Positions 1 to 7,499 are shown, numbered from the stretch's first letter. The stretch: DNA of 21,750 nt from an uncultured Oscillospiraceae bacterium (GCA_910584045.1 CAJTYO010000047.1:1-21750), one strand, 5' to 3'. Notes: generated by a model not told the origin, from the sequence alone. Made by a program: numbers and translations.

Positions 1-875
1 GGCGGGCGGCCTGCCGCTCTATTTGACTCCCGCCTCTTTGTCACGGGTATCCACACCTCGTACCGGGCGTTCTGCGGGTCCGGATTGAGATATACCTCTA
101 TGTCGGGCCCGTTGGCATACTCATAGCCGGAGGACGGAAGCCAGTCTGTGACGATCTGCCGCTCCAGCGCCTGTATGGACTGCCCCGTCCCCTCCCCGGA
201 GAAAATGGCCCAGGTACACGCGGGGACGACGTACTCCTCAAATTCTCCCCGCTCCCCCGCGCTGGAAACCGCGATAAAGTACCGCCACCGCTCCCCGTCG
301 CCGCAGGCGCTCACGCCCAGCAGGCCCATAGGCGGCGCATCCATCCTCCCGGCCAGCCGCTGGATGGTTCCGTCGGCGGCCGCCCTCTGCCACATCTGCG
401 GCACGGCCATGAAATTGCTCTCGATCTCCCGCTCCAGCGGCGCGGATACGCCGATCACGCGGAATGCCTCCCTCGTTTCAATGCGGTAGTTCATTTCCTC
501 CGCTCCCTTCACCGTCATTTTGAAGACAATGGGGGAGAAGGATTTCACCGAGACGCCCTCTCCTCTGACCGCCGAGGGCGCCAGACCGTGAAAGGCCTGA
601 AAGGCCCTGTTGAACGCCGTCGGAGAGCTGTAGCCATATTTTGCCGCCGCATCGATGATCTTCATGCCCCCGCCCCGCAGATCCACCGCCGCCAGGGACA
701 TTTTTCTCCTTCGAATATACTCCCCCAGGGAGACGCCCGCCATATACGCGAACATCCTCTGGTAGTGATAGGCGGAGCAGCAGGCGATCCGCCCGAGCTG
801 CTCATAGTCTATCTCCTCCGTCAGGTGCTCCTCGATATACCGCACGCTCTGGTTCAGCCTTTCGACCCACTCCAT
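1..875 (-). CDS. AraC-family transcriptional regulator with GyrI-like effector domain (partial, 3' end off window)
   Basis: Reading leftward from the ATG at 875, 291 codons stay open to the window edge, so the stop codon lies outside. The N-terminal ~110 residues form two helix-turn-helix motifs of the AraC/XylS type: the start MEWVERLNQSVRYIEEHL, then CCSAYHYQRMFAYMAGVSLGEY, then AAKYGYSSPTAFNRAFQAFHG. From about residue 130 the protein resembles the GyrI-like small-molecule-binding domain (NYRIETREAFRVIGVSAPLE; C-terminal YEVWIPV). This is the usual MarA/Rob-like plus GyrI arrangement, normally about 290 residues, so only a few residues can be missing. A strong AGGAGG lies 7 bases before the start. 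It probably senses a hydrophobic or cationic compound and activates a target; the target is not evident here. Family call is firm, ligand unknown. Confidence 0.88.
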   Translation of the reverse strand, partial: MEWVERLNQSVRYIEEHLTEEIDYEQLGRIACCSAYHYQRMFAYMAGVSLGEYIRRRKMSLAAVDLRGGGMKIIDAAAKYGYSSPTAFNRAFQAFHGLAPSAVRGEGVSVKSFSPIVFKMTVKGAEEMNYRIETREAFRVIGVSAPLEREIESNFMAVPQMWQRAAADGTIQRLAGRMDAPPMGLLGVSACGDGERWRYFIAVSSAGERGEFEEYVVPACTWAIFSGEGTGQSIQALERQIVTDWLPSSGYEYANGPDIEVYLNPDPQNARYEVWIPVTKRRESNRAAGRP

Positions 876-904
876 GGAACCCCCTCCTCCCTCTGTCTGT
901 CCCC

Positions 905-933
905 AGTATACCGCCTGCGCGCCGGTTTGTCCT
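905..933 (-). promoter_or_regulatory. sigma-A-like promoter for the AraC-family gene
   Basis: On the minus strand, AGGACA (933-928), a 17-base spacer and TATACT (910-905). The predicted transcript would start about 23 bases before the ATG at 875, leaving room only for the ribosome site. Motif match only. Confidence 0.45.
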
Positions 934-944
934 CTCCCTTTCTG

Positions 945-973
945 CACAATAAAGAGAGGCCGCCGGAGCGGCC
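945..973 (-). terminator. Rho-independent terminator of the mltG-trhP-EEP operon
   Basis: A perfect 6-bp stem GGCCGC/GCGGCC (958-963 with 968-973) with a 4-base loop is followed, reading leftward, by TCTCTTTATTGTG. It lies 10 bases past the stop codon of the gene at 983-2077. Confidence 0.7.
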
Positions 974-982
974 CCCCTATCG

Positions 983-2077
983 TCAGCGCAGAACAAAGTC
1001 CATATAGACCGGGTTGTGGTCGCTCCAGCGATAGCCCGTCTCCCACACGTCCGCCTTCCGCACGTCCACGTTGGCGGAGACGATGAAGCCGTCCACCGTC
1101 ACCCGGTAGTTGTCCGGACCGTAGGCCCGGTCCGCGTTCCGGCAGGAGGCCGCGGGCTTCTCCGGATCAAAGGGGGCCACGATGGTCAGCCCCTCCGGCA
1201 CCAGCTTCGCCGGGATGGGCTGGGCCCAGGTGTAGGCCGGACCGGACACGCCGAAGATCTCCGCAGAGCTGCCCAGCAGGTCCTTGTTGAAGTCCCCGCC
1301 GGCGATGGCATAGTTGCCCCCCTCGTACTCCGCCAGCATATCCGCGAACAGCATCTCCAGCTGTTCCTCGGCAATGGTCCCGTCGGAGGTGTAGGCGGAC
1401 AGGTGCAGGTTGTACACCACCAGCTCCCCCGCATCCCCCTGCAGGGGGATGCGCTGGACGGAGTAGCACCGGTCGCAGTCGACGAGCTTCATGAACCCCC
1501 CCTCGATGGGCAGCTGCCGCCGCACCGCGGAGGCGATGGGGAACGCGGAGCAGGTGACCTGCCCCGCCCGGTTGGCCCCGTGGGGCTCCAGAAGCGGCCA
1601 AAAGAGGTAGGGGCTGTCGTAGTTCTGGGCGAAGGTGCGGTTGACGAACAGCCCGTAGGAATTGTTGTCCACAATATCCTCCAGCTCGTTGATGTGCCAG
1701 CTGCGGGTGCCGTCCACGTCCACCTCCTGGAGCAGGAGAATCTGGGGCGCGATGGCGCCCACCGTCTCCATAGCGCCGGAGACGTTCTCTTTGACGGCCT
1801 CCGGGGACCGGGCCCGGCTCTCCTTGCCCCCGTCCATAAAGAAGCTGTAGTCGTTGCTGTAGGCCCCGAAGCCAATGTTGTAGGAGGCGATCCGGTACTG
1901 CGTCCCCACGGCGGGCTCCCCGTGGTCCGCGCCGTTCATGCTCACCACCTCCAGCGCCTGGTGGTCCTCCACCCGGTAGTAGGCGGCAAAGACGTAGATC
2001 ACATAGCCGGCCGCCGCGGCCAGCAGCAGCGCCAGCAGACCCAGAATGATTTTCAGCGGCAGATGTCTCTTTTTCAT
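983..2077 (-). CDS. Membrane-anchored or secreted endonuclease/exonuclease/phosphatase (EEP) family protein
   Basis: 364 residues. A basic start and a hydrophobic helix (about residues 8-30) give an N-terminal anchor or uncleaved signal, so the catalytic part acts outside the membrane. EEP-fold landmarks appear in order: ASYNIGFG, LLLQEVDVDG (metal-binding Glu), YNLHLSAY, AGGDFNKD (catalytic Asp/Asn), DGFIVS and the C-terminal SDHNPVYMDF (Asp-His pair). The fold covers DNases, sphingomyelinases and inositol phosphatases; sequence does not decide the substrate. An AAGGAG lies 10 bases before the ATG. It is 44 bases downstream of the U32 gene on the same strand, with no visible terminator between, so it is probably the last gene of that operon. 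Confidence 0.85.
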   Translation of the reverse strand: MKKRHLPLKIILGLLALLLAAAAGYVIYVFAAYYRVEDHQALEVVSMNGADHGEPAVGTQYRIASYNIGFGAYSNDYSFFMDGGKESRARSPEAVKENVSGAMETVGAIAPQILLLQEVDVDGTRSWHINELEDIVDNNSYGLFVNRTFAQNYDSPYLFWPLLEPHGANRAGQVTCSAFPIASAVRRQLPIEGGFMKLVDCDRCYSVQRIPLQGDAGELVVYNLHLSAYTSDGTIAEEQLEMLFADMLAEYEGGNYAIAGGDFNKDLLGSSAEIFGVSGPAYTWAQPIPAKLVPEGLTIVAPFDPEKPAASCRNADRAYGPDNYRVTVDGFIVSANVDVRKADVWETGYRWSDHNPVYMDFVLR

Positions 2078-2121
2078 ATGTCCATCGCTCCTTATCTGGT
2101 ATGGGGACAGGCGAAACGCCC

Positions 2122-3351
2122 TCAGGACTTGGCAGACAGATCCCGCTCGATCCGCAGGATGGTCCAGGCGGGCACCGGCCGGGGCAGGCGCACCCGCAGA
2201 CGCATCTGCGGCGTCCTGGGCTCCTCCACGGGCAGGCCCTCCTCGTCCTCGATGGCGGGCACCGTAAACGAGAAGGGCTTCATATCCGGCCCCACCGCCT
2301 CCAGCGTATCCCCCGCCCGGAATTTATTCCGCAGCGTCAGCAGGGCCTCGCCGTCCCCGCCGCAGGCGAGGACCAGGGCCACCACCTGCCACTCCCGGAT
2401 GTACCGGGCATTCTCGCAATACTGTCCCGGCGGGCCGTAGTAGAACCCGGCGGCGTAGTGCCGGTGGCTGACCTTCTCCACCTCGTTCCGCCAGACGGGG
2501 TCCGCAGGCCGCCCGGCCCACACGTCGTCGATGACGTGCCGGTAGGCGCCGGTGACCACGGCGGCGTAATAGGCGCTCTTGGCCCGCCCCTCGATCTTCA
2601 GGCTGGACAGCCCCGCGTCCATCAGGTCGTCCACGTGGTCGATCATACACATATCCCGGGAGTTCATGATGTAGGTCCCCCCCTCGTCCTCAAAGACGGG
2701 GAAGTACTCCCCGGGCCGCTTCTCCTCCATCAGATGGTACTGATACCGGCAGGGCTGGGCGCAGGCCCCCCGGTTGCCGTCCCGGCCCGTCATGTAGCTG
2801 CTCAGCAGGCACCGCCCGCTGTAGCTCACGCACATGGCCCCGTGGACGAAGGCCTCCAGCTCCAGCTCCGCCGGCGTCCTGGCCCGGATCTCCCGGATCT
2901 CCTCCAGGCTCAGCTCCCTGGCCAGTATCACCCGGCTGGCCCCCAGCTCGTACCAGGCCCGGGCCGACACGTGGTTGACAACGCTCACCTGGGTGGACAC
3001 GTGCCGCTCGCACCGGGGGGCGTACCGCCCCGCCAGGGTGAAGGCGCCCAGATCCGCCGTGATCAGCGCGTCCACCCCCGCCTCATCCAGCAGCTCCAGC
3101 CAGGCGGGCAGGGCCTCGGCCTCCTCCCACCGGGGCATGGTGTTGACGGTCACATGGACCCGCACCCCGTGCTCGTGGGCGAAGGCCACCGCCTTTGGCA
3201 GCTCCTCCCGGGAGAAATTCCCCGCGAAGGAGCGCATCCCGAAGCTCTCCCCCGCCAGATACACCGCGTCCGCGCCGTAGAGCACCGCCATCCGCAGCCG
3301 CTCCATATCCCCGGCGGGGGAGAGGAGCTCCGGTTTTTTCCGCACCGCCAT
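2122..3351 (-). CDS. trhP: U32 peptidase-family protein, probable tRNA 5-hydroxyuridine synthesis protein TrhP
   Basis: 409 residues beginning KPELLSPAGDMERL, typical of the U32 family. The family signature is intact at residues 166-184 (E-x-F-x2-G-x2-C-x4-G-x-C-x2-S). Cysteines at 174, 181, 197 and 235 have the spacing expected for the [4Fe-4S] cluster ligands of U32 proteins such as UbiU and TrhP. Despite the name, characterised members of this branch (YegQ/TrhP in E. coli, YrrN/YrrO in B. subtilis) hydroxylate wobble uridine of tRNA using prephenate-dependent chemistry rather than degrade protein. It starts three bases after the mltG stop codon. B. subtilis has the same neighbourhood (yrrL/mltG, yrrM, yrrN, yrrO), which supports the call; here the yrrM methyltransferase and second U32 gene are absent. 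Confidence 0.85.
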   Translation of the reverse strand: MAVRKKPELLSPAGDMERLRMAVLYGADAVYLAGESFGMRSFAGNFSREELPKAVAFAHEHGVRVHVTVNTMPRWEEAEALPAWLELLDEAGVDALITADLGAFTLAGRYAPRCERHVSTQVSVVNHVSARAWYELGASRVILARELSLEEIREIRARTPAELELEAFVHGAMCVSYSGRCLLSSYMTGRDGNRGACAQPCRYQYHLMEEKRPGEYFPVFEDEGGTYIMNSRDMCMIDHVDDLMDAGLSSLKIEGRAKSAYYAAVVTGAYRHVIDDVWAGRPADPVWRNEVEKVSHRHYAAGFYYGPPGQYCENARYIREWQVVALVLACGGDGEALLTLRNKFRAGDTLEAVGPDMKPFSFTVPAIEDEEGLPVEEPRTPQMRLRVRLPRPVPAWTILRIERDLSAKS

Positions 3352-3354
3352 GGC

Positions 3355-4599
3355 CTACTCCCCTTCCTGGGCGGCAGCGGCGGCCACGGCCTTGTTGTGC
3401 TGGGCCAGGGTCTCGCTGAACACGTGCTTGCCGTCCGCGCCCAGAACGTAGAAGTAGTAGCCGGTGTCCGCCGGCTCCAGGGCCGCCTTGATAGAGGCCA
3501 GGCCGGGGTTGGCGATGGGCGTGGGGGGCAGGCCGGTGTGCTGATAGAGGTTGTAGGGGCTGTCCAGCCCGGCGTAGTCCTCCTGGGTGATGCTCCGCCC
3601 GGCAGCGTAGACCAGGGCCGCGTCGATCTGCAGCAGCCGGCCGGTCTCGCCGTCGTTCTCCAGGCGGTTGTGGATGACCGAGGAGATGCTGCCGCGGTCG
3701 GAGCCGTCGGTCTCCTTCTCGATGAGGGAGGCGATGGTGATGATCTCCTTCAGGCTGTAGTCCGACCCGCCCAGCAGCTCCTCCAGATCCTCGTTGCCGT
3801 AGACCTTCTTATTGAAGTTGGAGAGAATGGAGCTGAAGGCCAGCTCCGTCCGGGCCCCCACGTAGAACTCGTAGGTATCCGGGAACAGATAGCCCTCCAG
3901 GCGCCTGGCGTCGCCCAGGTTCTTGTTGTCCACGAAGGCGTAGCTGTCAAAGACGTAGTTGGCGGCGGTGTCCGTCAGGTCCTCCTCCGTGCCCACCCCG
4001 TTCTCCGCCAGAAGGCTGATGATCTGGGCCACGGTATAGCCCTCGGGGATGGTGACCTCCACGGTCTCCGCCTTGCCCCCCGTGGGCCGCATGTTTCGGA
4101 CCAGGGCCATGTAGTCCATCTCCGTGTTCAGCACGAAGGTGCCCTGGGAGGGCTTGGTGTCGGCGTGGCTGAACCAGGCGAACAGGCGGAAGAACCAGTC
4201 GTATTCGATCAGCCCCGCCTCTTTCAGCGCCGCGGCAACCTTCTCCATATCGTAGTGGGTGACCTCCTTATAGGAGCCGTCCTCCTGCTTCTCCCGGGTC
4301 ACCTCGGAGACATAGTCCTCGGTCAGCTGGAAGCTGACCTCTCTGGGCTCCTTGTTCAGCGCGGCGAAGTCGTTGGCCAGCATCCAGCCCACCGCCGCGA
4401 AGATGGCGGAGGACACGGCCACGATGGTCGCCCACAGCAGGAGGGCCAGCAGGGGGTTGGTGCGCTTTTTCCTGCGTCTTTTGCGATCACGGGCGGAGCG
4501 GGAGGTCCCCTGTTCGCCGGCGCGGCGGTCCTCCTCCGCCCGGCGGGACACCTCCTCCCCGTCCCAGCTGGTAGTTTTATAGCGGTCGTCTTGGTTCAT
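3355..4599 (-). CDS. mltG: Endolytic murein transglycosylase MltG (YceG-like)
   Basis: 414 residues from the chosen ATG. A charged, Arg/Lys-rich cytoplasmic tail (residues 1-48) is followed by one membrane helix (about 49-75) and the extracytoplasmic YceG/LytM-like part. The catalytic region reads IITIASLIEKETDGSDRGSI followed by VIHNRLE, with the conserved Glu of the ASLIEKE motif; the C-terminus has the family's LYQHTGLPPTPIANPG and YFYVLGADGKHVFS. MltG cuts nascent glycan strands at the membrane and sets their length. Start choice: the ATG at 4599 has AGAGGA nine bases upstream; an in-frame TTG at 4662 with GGGGAGG is possible and would add 21 residues rich in Lys and Pro. It is first in an operon with trhP. 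Confidence 0.93.
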   Translation of the reverse strand: MNQDDRYKTTSWDGEEVSRRAEEDRRAGEQGTSRSARDRKRRRKKRTNPLLALLLWATIVAVSSAIFAAVGWMLANDFAALNKEPREVSFQLTEDYVSEVTREKQEDGSYKEVTHYDMEKVAAALKEAGLIEYDWFFRLFAWFSHADTKPSQGTFVLNTEMDYMALVRNMRPTGGKAETVEVTIPEGYTVAQIISLLAENGVGTEEDLTDTAANYVFDSYAFVDNKNLGDARRLEGYLFPDTYEFYVGARTELAFSSILSNFNKKVYGNEDLEELLGGSDYSLKEIITIASLIEKETDGSDRGSISSVIHNRLENDGETGRLLQIDAALVYAAGRSITQEDYAGLDSPYNLYQHTGLPPTPIANPGLASIKAALEPADTGYYFYVLGADGKHVFSETLAQHNKAVAAAAAQEGE

Positions 4600-4724
4600 A
4601 GAGTCAAATCCTCTTTTCCGGGGCGGCGGGGCAAAATTTTTCCGCCCTTTTTGATGGGTCAAGCTGCCTTTCCTCCCCCGCCGGCATAGTATGTTTCAGA
4701 TTGATAAGTGAGGTGAAACAAACC

Positions 4725-4913
4725 ATGTGGAACATCGGTAACGAGGGCGGCTGCCTGTGGATCATTCTGATCATCATTCTGCTGTGCTGCTGCTGCGGCG
4801 GCGGCTGCGGAAACGGCGGCGGCTGCGGCGGCGGCAACAACAGCGGCGGATGCTGCGGCGGCTGCGGATGCTGCTGCGGCGGCGGCGGCAATAACAACTG
4901 TTGCTGCTGCTGA
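4725..4913 (+). CDS. 62-residue Cys/Gly/Asn-rich single-pass membrane peptide, unknown function
   Basis: The ATG at 4725 follows GAGGTGA with an 8-base gap. After a short head (MWNIGNEGGC) comes a membrane-like stretch LWIILIIILL (11-20), then CCCC at 21-24 and a tail composed almost only of Gly, Cys and Asn, ending CCCC. I count 17 Cys in 62 residues, at 10, 21-24, 28, 34, 43, 44, 47, 49-51 and 59-62. The tail contains no charged residue, and the only acidic residue in the protein is E7. The Cys patch directly after the membrane segment suggests palmitoyl-like modification, metal binding or disulphide crosslinking. It recalls the Cys-rich membrane modules of eukaryotes only by composition. 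It is divergent from mltG and convergent with tmk. No modifying enzyme is adjacent. I do not recognise a family. Confidence 0.72.
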   Translation: MWNIGNEGGCLWIILIIILLCCCCGGGCGNGGGCGGGNNSGGCCGGCGCCCGGGGNNNCCCC

Positions 4914-4928
4914 GGGCTACATACCCGC

Positions 4929-4958
4929 CGGGCGGGGGCGCGCAGGCGCTCCCGCCCG
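4929..4958. terminator. Strong GC hairpin between convergent genes, possible bidirectional terminator
   Basis: A 13-bp stem with one G-T pair, outer arms CGGGCGGG/CCCGCCCG, closes a GCAG loop. It sits 15 bases after the Cys-rich gene stop and 46 bases beyond the tmk stop. Neither side has a proper T tract, so termination is likely but not certain. Confidence 0.45.
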
Positions 4959-5004
4959 AAACCTGTGTTCGCGGGCGGCGTTCAGCGTTTGTGCGTACAG
5001 GTCC

Positions 5005-5673
5005 TCATTTTACCAGGGGCCGGACAAACTCCCACAGCTGCTCATGGATGTCCTCCACGGTCCGCACGGCTCCGTCTCTGGCGCAGTCCACCAGCCGCCA
5101 GCCCAGCCGCCGGGCCACCTCCCGGGCGCTCTCCCGGCAGGCGCGGAGGTACGCCCCGTCCTTCTCATGGATGTCGGCCCGGGTGTGGGAGGCCTCCTGC
5201 CGCTGCCGGAGCATCCGCAGGGACAGCTCCGTGGGCAGGTCCAGGTAGATCACCAAATCCGGCTCCGGCAGCCCCAGCCGCCGGTACTCCAGGTCAAAGA
5301 GCCAGTCCAAATAGTCCCACCGCTCCCCCTCCGGCAGCTTGGGGGCCTGGTGGACGGCGTTGGAGGTGGTGTAGCGGTTGGCCAGAATCAGCTTCCCCGC
5401 CGCATAGTCCCCGCCCCAGTCCTCCTTGAAGGAGGCGTAGCGGTCCACGGCGTACAGCACGGAGGCGGCGCAGGCGTTCACGTCCCCGGGCTTATCCCCC
5501 AGCTGTCCCTGGAGGTAGCGCTCCACGGGCACGGCGAAGGGGGAGCCGTATCGCGGGAAGTCCACCTCCCGGAAGGCCGCGCCCTCCCGCTCCAGCCGTT
5601 GGGCCATCATGCGGGCCTGGGTGGTCTTGCCCGTGCCGTCGGTGCCCTCCAGCACGATCAGCCGTCCTCTCAT
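5005..5673 (-). CDS. tmk: Thymidylate kinase (dTMP kinase)
   Basis: 222 residues; phosphorylates dTMP to dTDP in the cytoplasm. The Walker A loop GTDGTGKTT occupies residues 10-18, FPRYGSPFA 39-47 matches the nucleotide-binding FPR region, and YAVDRYA 74-80 and a lid region rich in Arg (LRMLRQRQEASHTRADIHEKD) follow. The usual DRY motif of the family reads N99-R100-Y101, followed by the expected TTSNAVHQ; the Asp-to-Asn change is unusual. The start at 5673 was chosen because it lies just before the P-loop, has GAGGG upstream, and overlaps the tagA stop as ATGA. A longer upstream reading frame is only the antisense of tagA's phase. The overlap implies translational coupling to tagA. Confidence 0.9.
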   Translation of the reverse strand: MRGRLIVLEGTDGTGKTTQARMMAQRLEREGAAFREVDFPRYGSPFAVPVERYLQGQLGDKPGDVNACAASVLYAVDRYASFKEDWGGDYAAGKLILANRYTTSNAVHQAPKLPEGERWDYLDWLFDLEYRRLGLPEPDLVIYLDLPTELSLRMLRQRQEASHTRADIHEKDGAYLRACRESAREVARRLGWRLVDCARDGAVRTVEDIHEQLWEFVRPLVK

Positions 5674-6392
5674 TTTCTTTCCCTCTTTTCCCCCGCCGCG
5701 TGGAGCAGGAACAGGGGCAGCTTCATCATCCGCCCTATTCGGCCGGGATTTTTCATCAGCCGATGGAGCCACTCCAGCCCCAGCCTCTGCATAACCTCCG
5801 GGGCTCGCTGCACGTCGCCGGAAAACACGTCCAGACAGCCCCCCAGGCCCACCAGCAGATGGGCCCCCGTCTCCTCGCCCCAGCGCTCCATCCACTTCTC
5901 CTGCTTGGGCGCGCCCAGGCAGACAAAGACCGCGTCCGCCCCGCTGGAGCGGATGGTCTCCACCACGGGCTCGTCCTCGGTGAAGTAGCCGTCCCGGGTC
6001 CCGGCGACGGTCAGACCGGGGTACTGCCGGCACAAATTCTCCGCGGCTCTCTCCGCCACGCCGGGCTTCGCGCCCAGGAGGAACAGGGTTTTTTTATTCT
6101 CCGCCATCCGGGCCATCAGCCCCTGGGCGAAGCCGATGCCGGTGACCCGCCCCTTCAGCGGCGTGCCCAGCAGCTTTGCGCCATAGATGATCCCGATGCC
6201 GTCGGCCAGCACCAGGTCCGCACCGTTGACGGCCCGCCGGGCCTCCTCGTCGCCCCGGCAGACCTCCACGATCTCCGGGTTGGGGGTTGCCGCGTAGTGG
6301 GCGCCGGGCGTGCCCATCAGCCGCACGCCCTCGGCCACGGCCTGGTCCATCGTTATGTTGTCAAAGCCTATGCCTAATACGTCGATCCGCAT
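5670..6392 (-). CDS. tagA: WecG/TagA/CpsF-family glycosyltransferase
   Basis: 240 residues, the normal size. Landmarks: DVLGIGFDNIT at the start, TPNPEIV (35-42), the conserved LADGIGIIYGAKLLG with the catalytic-type Asp near residue 64, FLLGAKPGVAE, DGYF, FVCLGAPKQEKWM, VGLGGCLDVFSG and the C-terminal RAPEVMQRLGLEWLHRL. The characterised TagA enzymes transfer N-acetylmannosamine from UDP-ManNAc to lipid-linked GlcNAc in wall teichoic acid linkage-unit synthesis, bound at the inner membrane face through the C-terminal tail; here that tail is basic and hydrophobic (KNPGRIGRMMKLPLFLLHAAG). AAGGAGG precedes the ATG by about 9 bases. No other wall polymer gene is adjacent, so the actual polymer is not known. 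Confidence 0.9.
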   Translation of the reverse strand: MRIDVLGIGFDNITMDQAVAEGVRLMGTPGAHYAATPNPEIVEVCRGDEEARRAVNGADLVLADGIGIIYGAKLLGTPLKGRVTGIGFAQGLMARMAENKKTLFLLGAKPGVAERAAENLCRQYPGLTVAGTRDGYFTEDEPVVETIRSSGADAVFVCLGAPKQEKWMERWGEETGAHLLVGLGGCLDVFSGDVQRAPEVMQRLGLEWLHRLMKNPGRIGRMMKLPLFLLHAAGEKRERK

Positions 6393-6435
6393 CTGCGAGG
6401 CCTCCTTTTCCGCGGTTCATCCTTTTATTTTTCCC

Positions 6436-6464
6436 AGTATAGCACATTTTTCTCCGCTTGTCCA
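6436..6464 (-). promoter_or_regulatory. sigma-A-like promoter for tagA-tmk
   Basis: On the minus strand, TGGACA (6464-6459), exactly 17 bases, then TATACT (6441-6436), ending about 44 bases before the tagA ATG. Confidence 0.7.
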
Positions 6465-6548
6465 CTGAGCAATCGATCGCGGCCGCGCCCTCCCCCGCAA
6501 AAGAGAGCCGGGGAACGCGCGAAAACCGCATGCGCGGAGAACGAATCT

Positions 6549-6557
6549 ATTATACCA
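6549..6557 (-). promoter_or_regulatory. Extended -10 element, possible second upstream tagA promoter
   Basis: TGGTATAAT on the minus strand is a perfect extended -10 box, without a convincing -35. It lies 28 bases past the EamA gene and would give tagA a leader of about 150 bases. Confidence 0.4.
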
Positions 6558-6584
6558 ACAAATTCCGCCGCCTTGATTAAGTTT

Positions 6585-7481
6585 CTATGAAATTTTCCTT
6601 TCCCCTCTCCGCAGGAAAGAAAACTTTGTCTCACTGCACACCACCGCCACGAAAATCAGCCCAAAGCCCGCCAGCATCCTGCCGCTGACCCGGTCCCCCG
6701 CGAATAAAACCGAGCACAGCACTCCGAACACCGACTCCAGGGACAGGATCACCGACGCCGACGCCGGGTCCGACCACACCTGCCCCACATTCTGGAACAG
6801 CAGCGCCACCGTAGTGGCCATCACCGCCAGATAGGCCAGCGGCAGCAGAACCTCCGGCCTGGTCAGCGCCTGGGCGGGGAAGGTCTCCGTCACCGCCCCG
6901 CCGGTCCACGCGTACAGCCCCGCGAAGGCAAACTGAAACACCGTCAGCAGATAGATGTCCTTCCCCGGCGACACCTTCGCCACAGCCACGATGTGCATGG
7001 CGTAGAAAATCGCGCAGACCAGCGTCAGCGCGTCCCCCGGGTTCACGCTCAGCTCCCCCGTCAGGCTCACCAGCCCAACGCCCGCCACGCACAGCACCGC
7101 CGCCGTCACGTTGTACCGGTCCGGCCTCACCCGGGCAAAGGCCCAGTATAAAAAGGGCACCAGCACGCAGTATACGGCCGTCAAAAAGGCGTTCTTCGAC
7201 GGCGTGGTCAGCGCCAGGCCATAGGTCTGGATGGAGTAGGCCAGATAGAGCATCCCGCCGATAATCGCCCCCCGCCAGAGGTAGTCCGGCGTAAACCGAC
7301 GCCACTTTCTCCCGCACACCAGCCCCAGCAGCGCCGCCCCGGCGGTGAACCGGATGGCCAGCAGATACTGCACCGGCAGCGCGTCCAGCGCGTCCTTCAT
7401 GATAAAGAAGGAGCTGCCCCAGATGAAGGCCGCCAGGAACAGCATAGGCTTGGCCAGCCTCCGCATTCGTTTTTCATTCAT
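6585..7481 (-). CDS. EamA/DMT-family membrane transporter
   Basis: 298 residues with about ten hydrophobic segments in two EamA repeats, the usual drug/metabolite transporter layout. The first repeat starts LFLAAFIWGSSFFIMKDALD, the typical WG..F...K motif, and continues ...ALLGLVCGRKWR; the second covers NPGDALTLVCAIFYAMHIVAVAK to the C-terminal SVFGVLCSVLFAGDRVSGRMLAGFGLIF, with the family's E-x-V-x(3)-L pattern (LESVFGVL). The protein ends with a short basic cytoplasmic tail. Such proteins move amino acids, nucleosides or sugars; nothing here fixes the substrate. It is divergent from mpg with an 85-base gap. AGGTAAGAG lies before the ATG. Confidence 0.9.
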   Translation of the reverse strand: MNEKRMRRLAKPMLFLAAFIWGSSFFIMKDALDALPVQYLLAIRFTAGAALLGLVCGRKWRRFTPDYLWRGAIIGGMLYLAYSIQTYGLALTTPSKNAFLTAVYCVLVPFLYWAFARVRPDRYNVTAAVLCVAGVGLVSLTGELSVNPGDALTLVCAIFYAMHIVAVAKVSPGKDIYLLTVFQFAFAGLYAWTGGAVTETFPAQALTRPEVLLPLAYLAVMATTVALLFQNVGQVWSDPASASVILSLESVFGVLCSVLFAGDRVSGRMLAGFGLIFVAVVCSETKFSFLRRGERKIS

Positions 7482-7499
7482 ATCTCTCTTACCTCATCC

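Noticed and set aside
2101..4689. Very long open frame (862 codons) on the plus strand
   Set aside because: It runs antisense to trhP and mltG, is Gly/His/Val/Pro-rich without any fold motif, and arises because high G+C suppresses stop codons.
4685..4693. CATAGTATG as a promoter for the Cys-rich gene or, reversed, mltG
   Set aside because: It resembles a -10 in either direction, but no -35 at a proper distance was found for sigma-A or sporulation sigmas.
4604..4897. Pro/Gln-rich minus-strand frame opposite the Cys-rich gene
   Set aside because: It is simply the complement of the GGC/TGC codons, has no ribosome site, and overlaps the mltG 5' region.
4725..6392. RiPP gene cluster around the Cys-rich peptide
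   Set aside because: Neighbours are mltG, tmk, tagA and EamA; no radical SAM, lanthionine synthetase, protease or dedicated exporter is present, so a RiPP role is only a guess.
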